The notes beneath the pieces were generated by a model, which worked only from the letters and a program-made list of their open reading frames with translations, did not search any database and was not told where the DNA came from. This document shows positions 44,294-53,544 of a stretch of 64,000 nt of DNA, piece by piece. This stretch comes from Acholeplasmatales bacterium. GTDB lineage: Bacteria > Bacillota_I > Bacilli_A > Acholeplasmatales > Anaeroplasmataceae. Within the stretch, counting starts at the first letter, position 1. The number at the start of each line of letters is the position of its first letter. Location of the stretch: contig JAFXUP010000165.1 in the NCBI GenBank assembly GCA_017524905.1, positions 1-64,000 on the forward strand, given 5' to 3'. A program made the translations under genes and the position numbers.

Positions 44294-46750
44294 TCAAAGC
44301 TTCCTGCTATCAATACAAGTAAAATAAATTATTTGAGCCTTACCACTTAATTTTTTTGTTAAATCTAAAGCCATTTTTAAATTTTTAGCATCTAAATTAA
44401 CAAATGGATCATCTAAAATTATAAAAGGCTTATCAACATACATATTATCAATTAAAGCAAGTCTATAGCATAGCATCGCTATTGTTTTTTCACCTTGACT
44501 TAAATGATAATCATCTACAAGCTTTCCTTCTCTTAATAATTTTAAATTAAAGTCCTTATCAAATGTAATATTATCCTTAAAAATAGATTTTAATTCTTTT
44601 GCGTAAGAAATAAATTTTTCCTTTAATGGGGCAATATATTTTTCCTTTAATGAATTATCTGCTGCTTCTAAATAATTGATAACTGAATCATATATTTTTC
44701 CTTTATGCTTATATTCTTCTATTTTTTCTTTTAATAAATTACATTCACTTTCTAAATATGGTAATCTTTCTAATGAATCCTCATAAGATTTTATCTTTAA
44801 GCTTAATCTATTAAATTCATTTAATAATTCATTTGATTTATTCTTTAAATCGCTTAAATCAATTCTTTCAAAAGATAATGAAGGATCTATATTATTTTCT
44901 TTAACGAAATCATTTAATTCATTTTCTAATCTTAAAATAGTATTATTTAAATAATTTAAAGTATTTAAATCTTCCTTCATGTTATTAATAAATTGTTCTA
45001 ATGAATCAAATAAAATATTAAACTCTTTACAATATGAATCTAATTTATTTTTAATTTCTTCAAATTTATTTTTATTTTCTGTATTATTTTTTTCATATTC
45101 ATTTTTAGATGCAATAAAGCGATTATATCTATCAAGCCTTAAGCTAATAGTTCTTAAAGCCTCTCTATATTCATCAAAGCTATCTAAATATTTATTTATG
45201 AATTCTTCAATAGAAGCTTTTAAATAAGAAATTCTTTCTTCTGTTTTTATTTTTTCAGCTTCTATTTTTTCATTATTAGAAATATCATTAATATATTTTT
45301 CATAATCATTTTCTAAATGAATAAGCTTTGCTGAAAAATCAGAATCATCATATCTATAAGGAGCTAAAATATCGATTAATCTTTTTTCAGATTTACGATA
45401 TTCATATATTAAATTAGAATTATCATTTGCTTGATTTTTATTTTTAGTTGCTAAAAGTAAGAATGCAATAGAACCAATTGCACCTAAAGCCATTAAAACA
45501 ATTCCAGCTATTAATTGATCTATAACTAATAAAACTATACCTAAAATTAAAATTGCTCCAGATAAAATTGCTGGTATAAATAATGGATTAAATTGCTTTT
45601 TAATCTTAACCTCTTTTGATGCAATTAAACGATCATTTAGCTCATTATATTTATTTAATTCTTCTTTAGCCTCTAAAATTTCTTTTTTTACATCAACACC
45701 ATCAAATCTTTTTAAATCCTCATCCTTAATTAAAACCTGATTTTTATTTTTTAATTCTAATTTTAATTCTTCTAATTCCTTAATTTTAGATTCTATATTT
45801 GAAATATCTTCTTCATTAATTGGATTAGAAATAAATAAATCCTTTAATTTTAATAATTCAGGAGAATTAAAATCCTCTTTATCAATTATTGTTTTTAAAT
45901 ATTTATATTGAGTAATATCATTTTTAATTGAATTAATACTTTCTATATCAAGTATTTTAGGATATTTATTTTTAATATTTAATGAATCATTTTTAAGCTT
46001 TCTTATATTATCATATTTTTCTTTATATTTTTCATATAATAAAGCTTTTTCATTTTCCTTTTCTTTTAAAGAAATTTCTTTATTTACATTTTCTAATTCT
46101 TTTTCTTTTATTTTTAATTCTTCATAACTTGAGCTTAAAGAATCATTTAAATTAGCAAGTGTTATTCTTTCATTATTTTTTTCATCTAATTCAGCTTTAG
46201 CAGCAACAAGTAAGCTTTTAGTTTTAGCTTGAGTACCATATGCTTTTTTAACTTCCTTTAAATCTTCTAAAACATCCTTTAAATCAAAATCATCTTCTGT
46301 TTTAGAAACTAAGCTATTAAGCTTTGAATTAATTGTTGAATTAGTTGAAATAGATAAATCACTACCATTTATAAAAATAGTTCTTACAAATCCTTCTAAA
46401 TCAACCTTAAATAAATAATTGCCTAAAGATTTAATATCTGTAAGTGTATTATTTATATATATTTTTTCTTCATCTTTTGTTATAGATTTATAATCAAAGT
46501 TTTTTTCAACTCTATATTCTTTTCCTTCAAATTCTAATACTAATGATCCTCCAAATTGACCATTATCAAATGGAGCATATTTTAATCTTTCATCCTTTTT
46601 AGGTAAATCATATAACATAAATTTAATAAAATCAGCTAAGGTTGATTTGCCAGTACCATTTTCAGATGAAAATTGAGTTAAATCATCAAAATCAAAATCT
46701 TTATTTTTATACATACCAAAGCCATTAATATGGCATTTTTTTAATTTCAT
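44294..46750 (-). CDS. YhaN-like SMC/SbcC-family ATPase
   Basis: A Rad50/SbcC-like ATPase: Walker A SSENGTGKSTLADF near residue 35, long coiled coils, then the signature LSQGEKTIAM and Walker B IILDDPFVNLDAKN. The centre of the protein holds two hydrophobic segments (about 390-410 and 413-432) in place of the zinc hook, as in the Bacillus YhaN type, which would tether the complex to the membrane. It overlaps the YhaO-like gene (ATGA). The pair resembles SbcCD and probably processes DNA ends, but substrate is unknown. Confidence 0.82.
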   Translation of the reverse strand: MKLKKCHINGFGMYKNKDFDFDDLTQFSSENGTGKSTLADFIKFMLYDLPKKDERLKYAPFDNGQFGGSLVLEFEGKEYRVEKNFDYKSITKDEEKIYINNTLTDIKSLGNYLFKVDLEGFVRTIFINGSDLSISTNSTINSKLNSLVSKTEDDFDLKDVLEDLKEVKKAYGTQAKTKSLLVAAKAELDEKNNERITLANLNDSLSSSYEELKIKEKELENVNKEISLKEKENEKALLYEKYKEKYDNIRKLKNDSLNIKNKYPKILDIESINSIKNDITQYKYLKTIIDKEDFNSPELLKLKDLFISNPINEEDISNIESKIKELEELKLELKNKNQVLIKDEDLKRFDGVDVKKEILEAKEELNKYNELNDRLIASKEVKIKKQFNPLFIPAILSGAILILGIVLLVIDQLIAGIVLMALGAIGSIAFLLLATKNKNQANDNSNLIYEYRKSEKRLIDILAPYRYDDSDFSAKLIHLENDYEKYINDISNNEKIEAEKIKTEERISYLKASIEEFINKYLDSFDEYREALRTISLRLDRYNRFIASKNEYEKNNTENKNKFEEIKNKLDSYCKEFNILFDSLEQFINNMKEDLNTLNYLNNTILRLENELNDFVKENNIDPSLSFERIDLSDLKNKSNELLNEFNRLSLKIKSYEDSLERLPYLESECNLLKEKIEEYKHKGKIYDSVINYLEAADNSLKEKYIAPLKEKFISYAKELKSIFKDNITFDKDFNLKLLREGKLVDDYHLSQGEKTIAMLCYRLALIDNMYVDKPFIILDDPFVNLDAKNLKMALDLTKKLSGKAQIIYFTCIDSRKL

Positions 46751-47796
46751 AATTTAACTTCACCCCTTAAAGCTTTTAAGCCTATATAAATAATTTCATC
46801 CTTTTCTTCTTGTGTTAAATCATTATCATTTAACACCTTTCTTACAAATTCACCCTTTAATGATAAATCATTTATGAAATCATTATAATTAATTTTTCTT
46901 TTTGTTTTATCCTTTATACTAAAATAAAAATATGAAAAATAATTAACTAAATCTTTCAAATCTTCATCTATTTGATTATCTCCAATTAAATTAATCCTTA
47001 TAATATCTTCTTTTTTAATATCACTAATTAAATCAGAAATTAAATCCTTAACTTCACCAAATGAATTTGCTTTAGTTATATCTAAATCTAATGTATGAAT
47101 TATTCGTTGGCTATTAATAATAAATTGTGTATCAATTTTATCATTTTCAGTATTTAATACATAAAATCCTTTTTCTAATGGTTCATCAAAGCCTCTTCCT
47201 TCAAGGCATCCTGAATAAGCATAATAGCCAGAATCATCTAATTTTTCTAAAGATTTTTCATGAATATGACCTAATGCTAAATAATTAATATTTTTATTTT
47301 TTAAATCCTTTAATGAAATATAATTAGCACCCTTAGATAATATATCACCATGCATCATGACAATATTAACATTTGATTTATCTAGCTTTAAAGATGGATA
47401 AATAGCTTTAGAATTATCGCTTGTTAATTCAACACCTGATATAACTACATTATCAAATTTATATTGTGTCCATGTATCCTTAAATAAGAATAAATTAGGA
47501 TATTTTTCATCATATTTACTTGAAATATCATGGTTACCTTTTAAATATAAAAAATTAATATGAGGATTCTTTTCAATTAAATGATAAAAATATTCCTTAT
47601 CCCTTTTATAAGGTGAATTTGAATCAAATACATCTCCTGACATCATAATAATTTTTATATCATTACGATTAGCATATTCTACTAATCTTTCAAAGCTATG
47701 TAATATTTCATTTTTTCTAATTGTTCTTTTATCTATATCTTCTATAGATGAAAGTGGTGAACCTAAATGAATATCAGCTGTATGTATTATTTTCAT
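46747..47796 (-). CDS. YhaO/SbcD-like metallophosphoesterase (DNA repair nuclease)
   Basis: Calcineurin-type nuclease of the SbcD/Mre11 group. All metal motifs are seen: HTADIHLGSP, SGDVFDS, LKGNHD, MMHGD and LGHIHEKS. The C-terminal 130 residues are the helical/capping part. The start is ATG at 47796 with GGAGAG upstream. It overlaps the YhaN-like gene by 4 bp, so the two proteins should form a complex. Confidence 0.87.
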   Translation of the reverse strand: MKIIHTADIHLGSPLSSIEDIDKRTIRKNEILHSFERLVEYANRNDIKIIMMSGDVFDSNSPYKRDKEYFYHLIEKNPHINFLYLKGNHDISSKYDEKYPNLFLFKDTWTQYKFDNVVISGVELTSDNSKAIYPSLKLDKSNVNIVMMHGDILSKGANYISLKDLKNKNINYLALGHIHEKSLEKLDDSGYYAYSGCLEGRGFDEPLEKGFYVLNTENDKIDTQFIINSQRIIHTLDLDITKANSFGEVKDLISDLISDIKKEDIIRINLIGDNQIDEDLKDLVNYFSYFYFSIKDKTKRKINYNDFINDLSLKGEFVRKVLNDNDLTQEEKDEIIYIGLKALRGEVKL

Positions 47797-47842
47797 AAAA
47801 AGTCTCTCCTTTTTAAAAATCTTTTTTATTAATTATATTAAT

Positions 47843-47869
47843 AAACTAGACAAATTATATGTCTAGTTT
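47843..47869. terminator. terminator-like hairpin between nnr and yhaO-like genes
   Basis: AAACTAGACA (47843-47852) pairs with TGTCTAGTTT (47860-47869). The T tract is better on the plus strand; on the minus strand TTTATTAAT follows, so it may end nnr transcription only partly. Confidence 0.55.
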
Positions 47870-47912
47870 TATTTTTCATCATTATACAATTTTATAATAT
47901 TATAAATTTTAT

Positions 47913-49400
47913 TTATAAGTTAATGATATCATCTATTACTTTAGCTACATTTAAGGCTGTATCAGATGCGGTCATGGTATATTCTGAATGTTCTTTTAAA
48001 GCATATTCTCCAGCCTTACCATTAATATAAGCACTTCCTGCTGTAGCTAATAATAAATCATCATTAAAACCTACAAGGCTTGTAATTATTCCTGATAAAA
48101 CATCACCAGACCCACCTCTTGCCATGCCAGGTGTTCCTGTATTAGATAAATATACTTTGCTTCCATCTGTAATAACTGTAGTTGTACCTTTTAATAATAA
48201 AATTAAATTATATTTTTTAGCAAAGGCTTTTGCTAATTCAATTTGATCTTTTAATATATCATTTATATTTAAATTTATTAATCTTGAAAATTCTTTAATA
48301 TGAGGTGTTAAAATAATTTTCGCTTTAGTTTCATTTAATATATTTAAATCCATTTCGCTTAAAGCATTTAAGCCATCTGCATCTATTATTAAATTATTTT
48401 CATAATTATCTAATAAATATTTTAATAATTTCTTCGTTTCTATAGTATTTCCTATTCCCATTCCAAAAGAAATTGTTTTAGTATTTTTAATTAAATCTTT
48501 TATTTCTTCTTCATTAAAAATTATATATTTATCATCTGATGATAAAGGATAAATTGTAGCATCTATAATATTTGGTATTATTTCTTTTGCAATTACATTT
48601 GGTACTGCAACCTTAACAACACCTGCACCACTTCTTACTGATGCGTTAGCAATTGATGCTAATCTTATAGCTCCACTATAATAGATAGAACCTCCTATTA
48701 ATACATCATAGCCATAGCTTCCTTTATGAGAATAATTTAATCTTTTTTTAAATAATGGCTTTAAATCATTATCATTTAATAAATAATATGGTTCATCTAT
48801 TAATTTTAAATTAATATTTGCAACCTTTAATTCTTTTATATAATCCTTAGCCATATTTAATAAATGTCCTGGCTTTAAATAACCTATTGCGATTGTTAAA
48901 TCTGATTTAAAAGCAATATCAGCAAGTCCTGTTTTAGCACTTAATCCTGAATTAATATCAATAGCTATTTTATAGGCATTTGAATCATTAGCCTTTAATA
49001 TAATATCTTTATATTCATCCTTTAAAGACCCTTCAAATCCTGTACCAAGTAATGAATCAATAATTAAATCATATTCATTAAAGTTAATATTTTCATTAAT
49101 TATAATATTAGCTTTTTCTTTTATTTGATTATAAAAATATAATGAATCAGAGCTAAATTTTTCTTTTAACAAATAGATTGTTACATTCTTATTTATTTTT
49201 AATAATTCTCTTGCTATAACATAGCCATCTCCAGCATTATTACCAGTTCCTGCTAATATTAATATATTATTAAATTTATTATCAATTAATTTAAAAGCTT
49301 CCATTCCTGCAATTTCCATTAAATCATATGAATGAGCTAATTTTGAAATATGAAGTTCTTCTGATTTTTTCATATTGATAACTGATGCAATTTTTTCCAT
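47913..49400 (-). CDS. nnr: bifunctional NAD(P)HX repair enzyme
   Basis: Repairs hydrated NAD(P)H. The N-terminal epimerase domain (NnrE) has ILAGTGNNAGDGYVIAR and DSLLGTGFEG; the C-terminal dehydratase domain (NnrD) has SGAIRLASIA, IIDADGLNAL, ILTPHIKEF and GTPGMARGGSGDVLSG. Full length for a fused Nnr is about 490-510. Monocistronic. AGGGGA is 6 nt before the ATG. An inverted repeat lies in its upstream region. Confidence 0.95.
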   Translation of the reverse strand: MEKIASVINMKKSEELHISKLAHSYDLMEIAGMEAFKLIDNKFNNILILAGTGNNAGDGYVIARELLKINKNVTIYLLKEKFSSDSLYFYNQIKEKANIIINENINFNEYDLIIDSLLGTGFEGSLKDEYKDIILKANDSNAYKIAIDINSGLSAKTGLADIAFKSDLTIAIGYLKPGHLLNMAKDYIKELKVANINLKLIDEPYYLLNDNDLKPLFKKRLNYSHKGSYGYDVLIGGSIYYSGAIRLASIANASVRSGAGVVKVAVPNVIAKEIIPNIIDATIYPLSSDDKYIIFNEEEIKDLIKNTKTISFGMGIGNTIETKKLLKYLLDNYENNLIIDADGLNALSEMDLNILNETKAKIILTPHIKEFSRLINLNINDILKDQIELAKAFAKKYNLILLLKGTTTVITDGSKVYLSNTGTPGMARGGSGDVLSGIITSLVGFNDDLLLATAGSAYINGKAGEYALKEHSEYTMTASDTALNVAKVIDDIINL

Positions 49401-49426
49401 AGAAATCCCCTATTTTAAAAGCAAAA

Positions 49427-49483
49427 ATAACATTGTATTAGTCAATTTCATATATTTTTTTAAAAAGACCTCCACAATGTTAT
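49427..49483. repeat. 10-bp inverted repeat upstream of nnr
   Basis: ATAACATTGT (49427-49436) pairs with ACAATGTTAT (49474-49483) across 37 bp. On the minus strand the loop holds GGAGG and T5A7. It lies 27-83 bp before the nnr start, so it may be an RNA leader structure or a pair of half-sites. Confidence 0.45.
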
Positions 49484-49546
49484 CTCGTTTTATATCTAAC
49501 AATATTTTATCATATTAATGATAGCTATGAAAGATTATATATTTAA

Positions 49547-50956
49547 TTATTTTTTATTTATAATGTTTCTTGCAACATAAACTCCATTAGCACCAGCTTG
49601 AGCAAGACCTCTTGTTAAACCAGCACCATCACCACCAACATATAATCCTTTAATTTTTGTTTCAAAATTATTAGAAATATCAGGGCGCTTTGAATAGAAT
49701 TTAGCTTCAACTCCATAGAATAATGTATGTTCTGATGCAATACCAGGTGTTACATGATTTAATGCTTCAATCATTTCAATAATTGATTTCATTGTATTAT
49801 ATGGTAATACTAATCCTAAATCTCCAGGTACAGCTTCTTTTAATGTTGGCTTTACAAATCCTTCAGCAATACGCTTTGGAGTAGATCTTCTACCCTTTAA
49901 GATATCACCATAGCGTTGAACAATAATTGAGCCACATGATAATTCGTTAGCAAGTCTTGACACTTGATGAGCATATTCATTTGGTAAATCAAATGGCTCA
50001 GAAAATTTATGTGAAACAAGTAATGCAAAATTAGTATTTTTACTTCCTAATTCCTTAGATGCATAAGCATGACCATTAGCAAGCATTGTTCCTGAATGAT
50101 TTTCAACAACTACATGTCCTGATGGGTTAGCACAGAATGTTCTAACAACTGTACCAACAGATGTTCTATAAATGAATTTTCCTTCATATAGGTTTTCATT
50201 TATTTCTGACATTATAATATCATTTGTTTCAACTCTAACTCCAATATCTACTTGGTTATTAGTCATATGAATATCGTTTGCATTACATACCTCTTCTAAC
50301 CATGTTGAGCCATCTCTTCCAACAGCTAAGAATACATTATCAGAATATTCTTCCATTCCGCCTTCTAAAACAACACCTTTAACTTGGCCATTATCAACAA
50401 TAATTCTATCAACCTTTGTTGTATAACGCATTTCGATGTTTTTCTTTAATTCTTCATATATTCTTTTTAAGATTTCTAAATTATTTTCAGTACCTAAATG
50501 TCTAACTTCACTTCTTAAAAGCTTTAATCCTACACCTAAAGCTCTCTTTTCAATTTCAGATACCTTATCTGTATTAGGATTTGTAATCTTTTTTGTTGCC
50601 CCAAACTTTAGATTGATAGAATCAACGTATTTAATTAAATCTAATACTGTATCTTCATCTAAATATTCAGTTAACCAACCACCAAATTCTGTAGTGATGT
50701 TAAATTTACCATCAGAAAATGCACCTGCACCACCAAATCCATCAGTGATAGAGCATGCAGGATAGCATCCTGAAACACCTTTTTTATTAATTGGGCATTT
50801 AGCTAGCTTATGCTCATTTACTGGACATTTTCTAGAATAAATGTCATATCCTTTATCTAATAACAATATTTTCATTTCTGGCTTTTTAACCATAAATTCA
50901 TAGGCTGCAAAAAGTCCTGCAGGACCTGCGCCAACAATTATACAATCGTATTTCAT
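49547..50956 (-). CDS. FAD-dependent oxidoreductase (COG2509)
   Basis: A flavoprotein of 469 residues with an N-terminal dinucleotide fold IIVGAGPAGLFAAYE, the second motif GGDGAGLTRGLAQAGANG at the C-terminus, and several conserved cysteines (CPVNEHKLAKCPINKKGVSGCYPAC) in the N-terminal third. This family is widespread in Bacillota but its substrate is unknown. GAGG precedes the ATG. It ends the GH28-RluA operon. Confidence 0.85.
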   Translation of the reverse strand: MKYDCIIVGAGPAGLFAAYEFMVKKPEMKILLLDKGYDIYSRKCPVNEHKLAKCPINKKGVSGCYPACSITDGFGGAGAFSDGKFNITTEFGGWLTEYLDEDTVLDLIKYVDSINLKFGATKKITNPNTDKVSEIEKRALGVGLKLLRSEVRHLGTENNLEILKRIYEELKKNIEMRYTTKVDRIIVDNGQVKGVVLEGGMEEYSDNVFLAVGRDGSTWLEEVCNANDIHMTNNQVDIGVRVETNDIIMSEINENLYEGKFIYRTSVGTVVRTFCANPSGHVVVENHSGTMLANGHAYASKELGSKNTNFALLVSHKFSEPFDLPNEYAHQVSRLANELSCGSIIVQRYGDILKGRRSTPKRIAEGFVKPTLKEAVPGDLGLVLPYNTMKSIIEMIEALNHVTPGIASEHTLFYGVEAKFYSKRPDISNNFETKIKGLYVGGDGAGLTRGLAQAGANGVYVARNIINKK

Positions 50957-50968
50957 AATAAAACCTCA

Positions 50969-51922
50969 CTACTTCTTTTTTTCTTTTTTATTGAATAAGC
51001 TAAAAAATGTATTTGGACATTTAGCTTCTAATGATATTAATTCATTTGTATCAGGATGTACAAATTCTAATTTAGATGCATGAAGACCTAATCTATTTAA
51101 CGGATTTTTAGTAAATCCATATTTTTCATCACCAACGATAGGATGACCTAATGTTTTAAATGCTACTCTTATTTGATTTTTTCTTCCTGTTGATATTAAG
51201 CATTTAACTAATGAATAATCATTAGTCTCTTTTAATACATCATATTCAGTAATAGCAAGCTGACCGTTAGGATCTTTTGTTTCATATACTAAATTATTTT
51301 CATTTTCCTTTAAAAACATTTTAATAACATCATGTTTTTTAGGAAGCTTTCCTTCTACAATAGCGTAATATTCTCTAGTTTTTACATAATCATTCCAATT
51401 CATTCTTAATTTTGAATGAATAATTTCATTTTTAGCAAAAACTAAAACACCAGATGTTTCTTTATCTATTCTATGTAATATAAAAGGTCTTAATCTTTTA
51501 TCAATGCTTTGTAAATACATCAATGCATAATTATAAGCATTTTCTCTTTCCTTATCACTTTCAATTGATAAAAGTCCATTAGGCTTATTAATAGCTAAGA
51601 ATTCATCATCCTCATAAATTATTTCAATTGGCTTAATTCTTGCCTTTTTTGTTTTAGGCTCTTCTTTTACATATTGAGGATGCTTTGCAATTTTTACCTC
51701 ATCATCATGAGCAAGCATTAAATTAAATTGAGTTACAACACTACCATTAACTAAAACCTGATGATTAGAAAGTAATGTTTTAACATTATTTCTTGAGGTA
51801 TTAAGCTTAGAAAGTAAGAATGATAATAATTCTTCACTTCTTAAAACCTTTAATGTTTTTGTTATTTCTATTTTCTTTTCTTCTTTTTTATTATTTTTAT
51901 TATTATATCTATTATTTCTCAT
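50969..51922 (-). CDS. RluA-family pseudouridine synthase
   Basis: Isomerises uridine in rRNA or tRNA. An S4-like RNA-binding region (SFLLSKLNTSRNNVKTLLSNHQVLVNG) is followed by the catalytic Asp motif HRIDKETSGVLVFAK (usually RLDxxTSG). The N-terminal tail is very basic. The C-terminus ends with a run of lysines. At 317 residues it fits RluD/RluC relatives, but the target uridine is not clear. It starts 3 bp after the GH28 gene, without a clear ribosome site. Confidence 0.88.
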   Translation of the reverse strand: MRNNRYNNKNNKKEEKKIEITKTLKVLRSEELLSFLLSKLNTSRNNVKTLLSNHQVLVNGSVVTQFNLMLAHDDEVKIAKHPQYVKEEPKTKKARIKPIEIIYEDDEFLAINKPNGLLSIESDKERENAYNYALMYLQSIDKRLRPFILHRIDKETSGVLVFAKNEIIHSKLRMNWNDYVKTREYYAIVEGKLPKKHDVIKMFLKENENNLVYETKDPNGQLAITEYDVLKETNDYSLVKCLISTGRKNQIRVAFKTLGHPIVGDEKYGFTKNPLNRLGLHASKLEFVHPDTNELISLEAKCPNTFFSLFNKKEKKK

Positions 51923-51925
51923 AAA

Positions 51926-53230
51926 TTATCTATTATCGTAAACATCATTTAATGGATTATTTTTTTGTAACACTCTAATGCTTGTATTATTAAAAGAAAC
52001 ATTAGCATAATTTATAATTCCAAATTCTTTGACCTCTACATCCATATCTCTAAATTTTATTTTTGAAATTGGTTCATGTTCAAATCCTTCAATGTTAAAG
52101 CATCTTGAAATTCCCATATAACCTGGAGTATTGTACGCCTTTATGTTAGATATTTCAACATTTTCTATGATAGTATCTTTAATATTTGAGCTAACATGCT
52201 CACATAAGGTATTCCAATATGAAGGAACAACTCCTTTATAAGTCTTTGGAATCTTGCAATTTGAGTAATTAGGATTCCAATTTAGGTAAAAATGGAATAA
52301 ATATTTAACATCAATCATTTCAAGATTTCTTACAGTTATATTTTTTATATAGCCTTTTCTAGTTTTTGTTGATTTAATTCTAAATCCACAATCTGTACCT
52401 TCATATTTAATATTATTAATATCGACATTATAAATACCACCTGAAAGCTCACTACCAAGTGTTATACCAAAGCCTGCCTTAATTTCACAATCATGAATTG
52501 ATATATCATGTGATGCTATATTTTTTCTTAATCCATCAGCATCACGTCCTGATTTAACACAAATGGAATCATCATTAACAGCAAGTGTACAATTTTTAAC
52601 CTCAACATCACTACTTGAATCAATATTTATACCATCAGTTGATGGAGACATATAATCATCTGAATTAATATGGATATTATCTACCACAACATGATTTGAA
52701 TATAGAATATGAACATTCCAAAATCCTGAATCTATTGAACTAAAATCTTTTAAATATATATTTGAAGAATTAGAAACTAATACATTTCTTGTTCTTTTAC
52801 AATCATAATCACAAGCAAATCTTAATCCTTGCTTATCATATATTTGACGCATACCGCCATTCATATCCTTGCCCCAATATTTATTCCACCAATAAGGACC
52901 AGAACCATTTATAGCACCACTACCTTCTATTCTTACATTAGTAGCATCAATAACATTTAATATGCCAACATACCAAGGCATATCAATTCCTGCAACTCTA
53001 GTATTTAAAATAGGGTATTCTTTTTCATCTGTTGTAGCAATTAAAACTGCATTATTTTCTAATACTAATGTAGTATTACTTTTAACAAAAAGAGATGATA
53101 CTAAATATTTACCTTCTGTAAATATAATTTTTTTACCTGATGCATCATCTAAAAGTTTTTGTATTTCTTTAGTAACTAAACTTTTTCCAGTATTATCTAT
53201 ATTAAAATCTTTTAGTCTAATCTCTTCCAT
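51926..53230 (-). CDS. GH28-family polygalacturonase-like glycosidase
   Basis: A right-handed beta-helix (PbH1 repeats) of about 434 residues. The GH28 catalytic region is recognisable: PSTDGINIDSS, VNDDSICVKSG, a GFGITLGSE in place of the usual GHG motif, and FRIKS. It lacks a signal peptide, so it would act on imported pectin or rhamnogalacturonan fragments. The ATG at 53230 has GCGAGG upstream; a longer reading frame to 53335 has no such site and would run across the -10 region and copper terminator. Confidence 0.82.
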   Translation of the reverse strand: MEEIRLKDFNIDNTGKSLVTKEIQKLLDDASGKKIIFTEGKYLVSSLFVKSNTTLVLENNAVLIATTDEKEYPILNTRVAGIDMPWYVGILNVIDATNVRIEGSGAINGSGPYWWNKYWGKDMNGGMRQIYDKQGLRFACDYDCKRTRNVLVSNSSNIYLKDFSSIDSGFWNVHILYSNHVVVDNIHINSDDYMSPSTDGINIDSSSDVEVKNCTLAVNDDSICVKSGRDADGLRKNIASHDISIHDCEIKAGFGITLGSELSGGIYNVDINNIKYEGTDCGFRIKSTKTRKGYIKNITVRNLEMIDVKYLFHFYLNWNPNYSNCKIPKTYKGVVPSYWNTLCEHVSSNIKDTIIENVEISNIKAYNTPGYMGISRCFNIEGFEHEPISKIKFRDMDVEVKEFGIINYANVSFNNTSIRVLQKNNPLNDVYDNR

Positions 53231-53255
53231 ATAAATACCTCGCCAATACTTCATT

Positions 53256-53261
53256 ATTATA
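53256..53261 (-). promoter_or_regulatory. extended -10 promoter of the GH28 operon
   Basis: On the minus strand TATAAT (53256-53261) is preceded by TGT, giving an extended TGN -10. No good -35 is seen. Confidence 0.45.
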
Positions 53262-53301
53262 ACATAGATATTTATTTTTTTATATAATTTATTATATAAA
53301 G

Positions 53302-53330
53302 AAAAAGCGGCAATCTTAAAATTGCCGCTT
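53302..53330 (-). terminator. terminator of the copper operon
   Basis: AAGCGGCAAT (53305-53314) pairs perfectly with ATTGCCGCTT (53321-53330); on the minus strand T residues follow. The high-GC stem is strong for this genome. Confidence 0.9.
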
Positions 53331-53337
53331 ATCATTA

Positions 53338-53544
53338 TTATTCAGATACTTCATATCCAGCTTCAGTTATTTTTTTAACAACTAATTCCTTATCGATTGA
53401 ATCCTTATAAGAAATTGTAACATTATTTTCTTCTAAAGAAGCTTTTGCCTTTTTTAAATTAGGAACATCCTTTAATGCATTTTCAACCTTAGCTACACAT
53501 TTAGAACAACCCATACCTTTAACATTTAATACAAGCTTTTCCAT
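53338..53544 (-). CDS. copZ: copper chaperone (CopZ-type HMA protein)
   Basis: A 68-residue ferredoxin-like HMA domain that binds Cu(I) and hands it to CopA. Metal motif GMGCSKC at residues 10-16. It starts at the copA stop codon (TAATG) with AAAGGAGGT upstream, so it is translated with copA. It is closest in character to the C-terminal HMA domain of CopA beside it. Confidence 0.93.
   Translation of the reverse strand: MEKLVLNVKGMGCSKCVAKVENALKDVPNLKKAKASLEENNVTISYKDSIDKELVVKKITEAGYEVSE

Noticed and set aside
44294..47796. Anti-phage defence system from the YhaO/YhaN pair
   Set aside because: The pair matches a housekeeping-type SbcCD/YhaON repair complex, with no defence-associated partner genes or mobile-element signs nearby.
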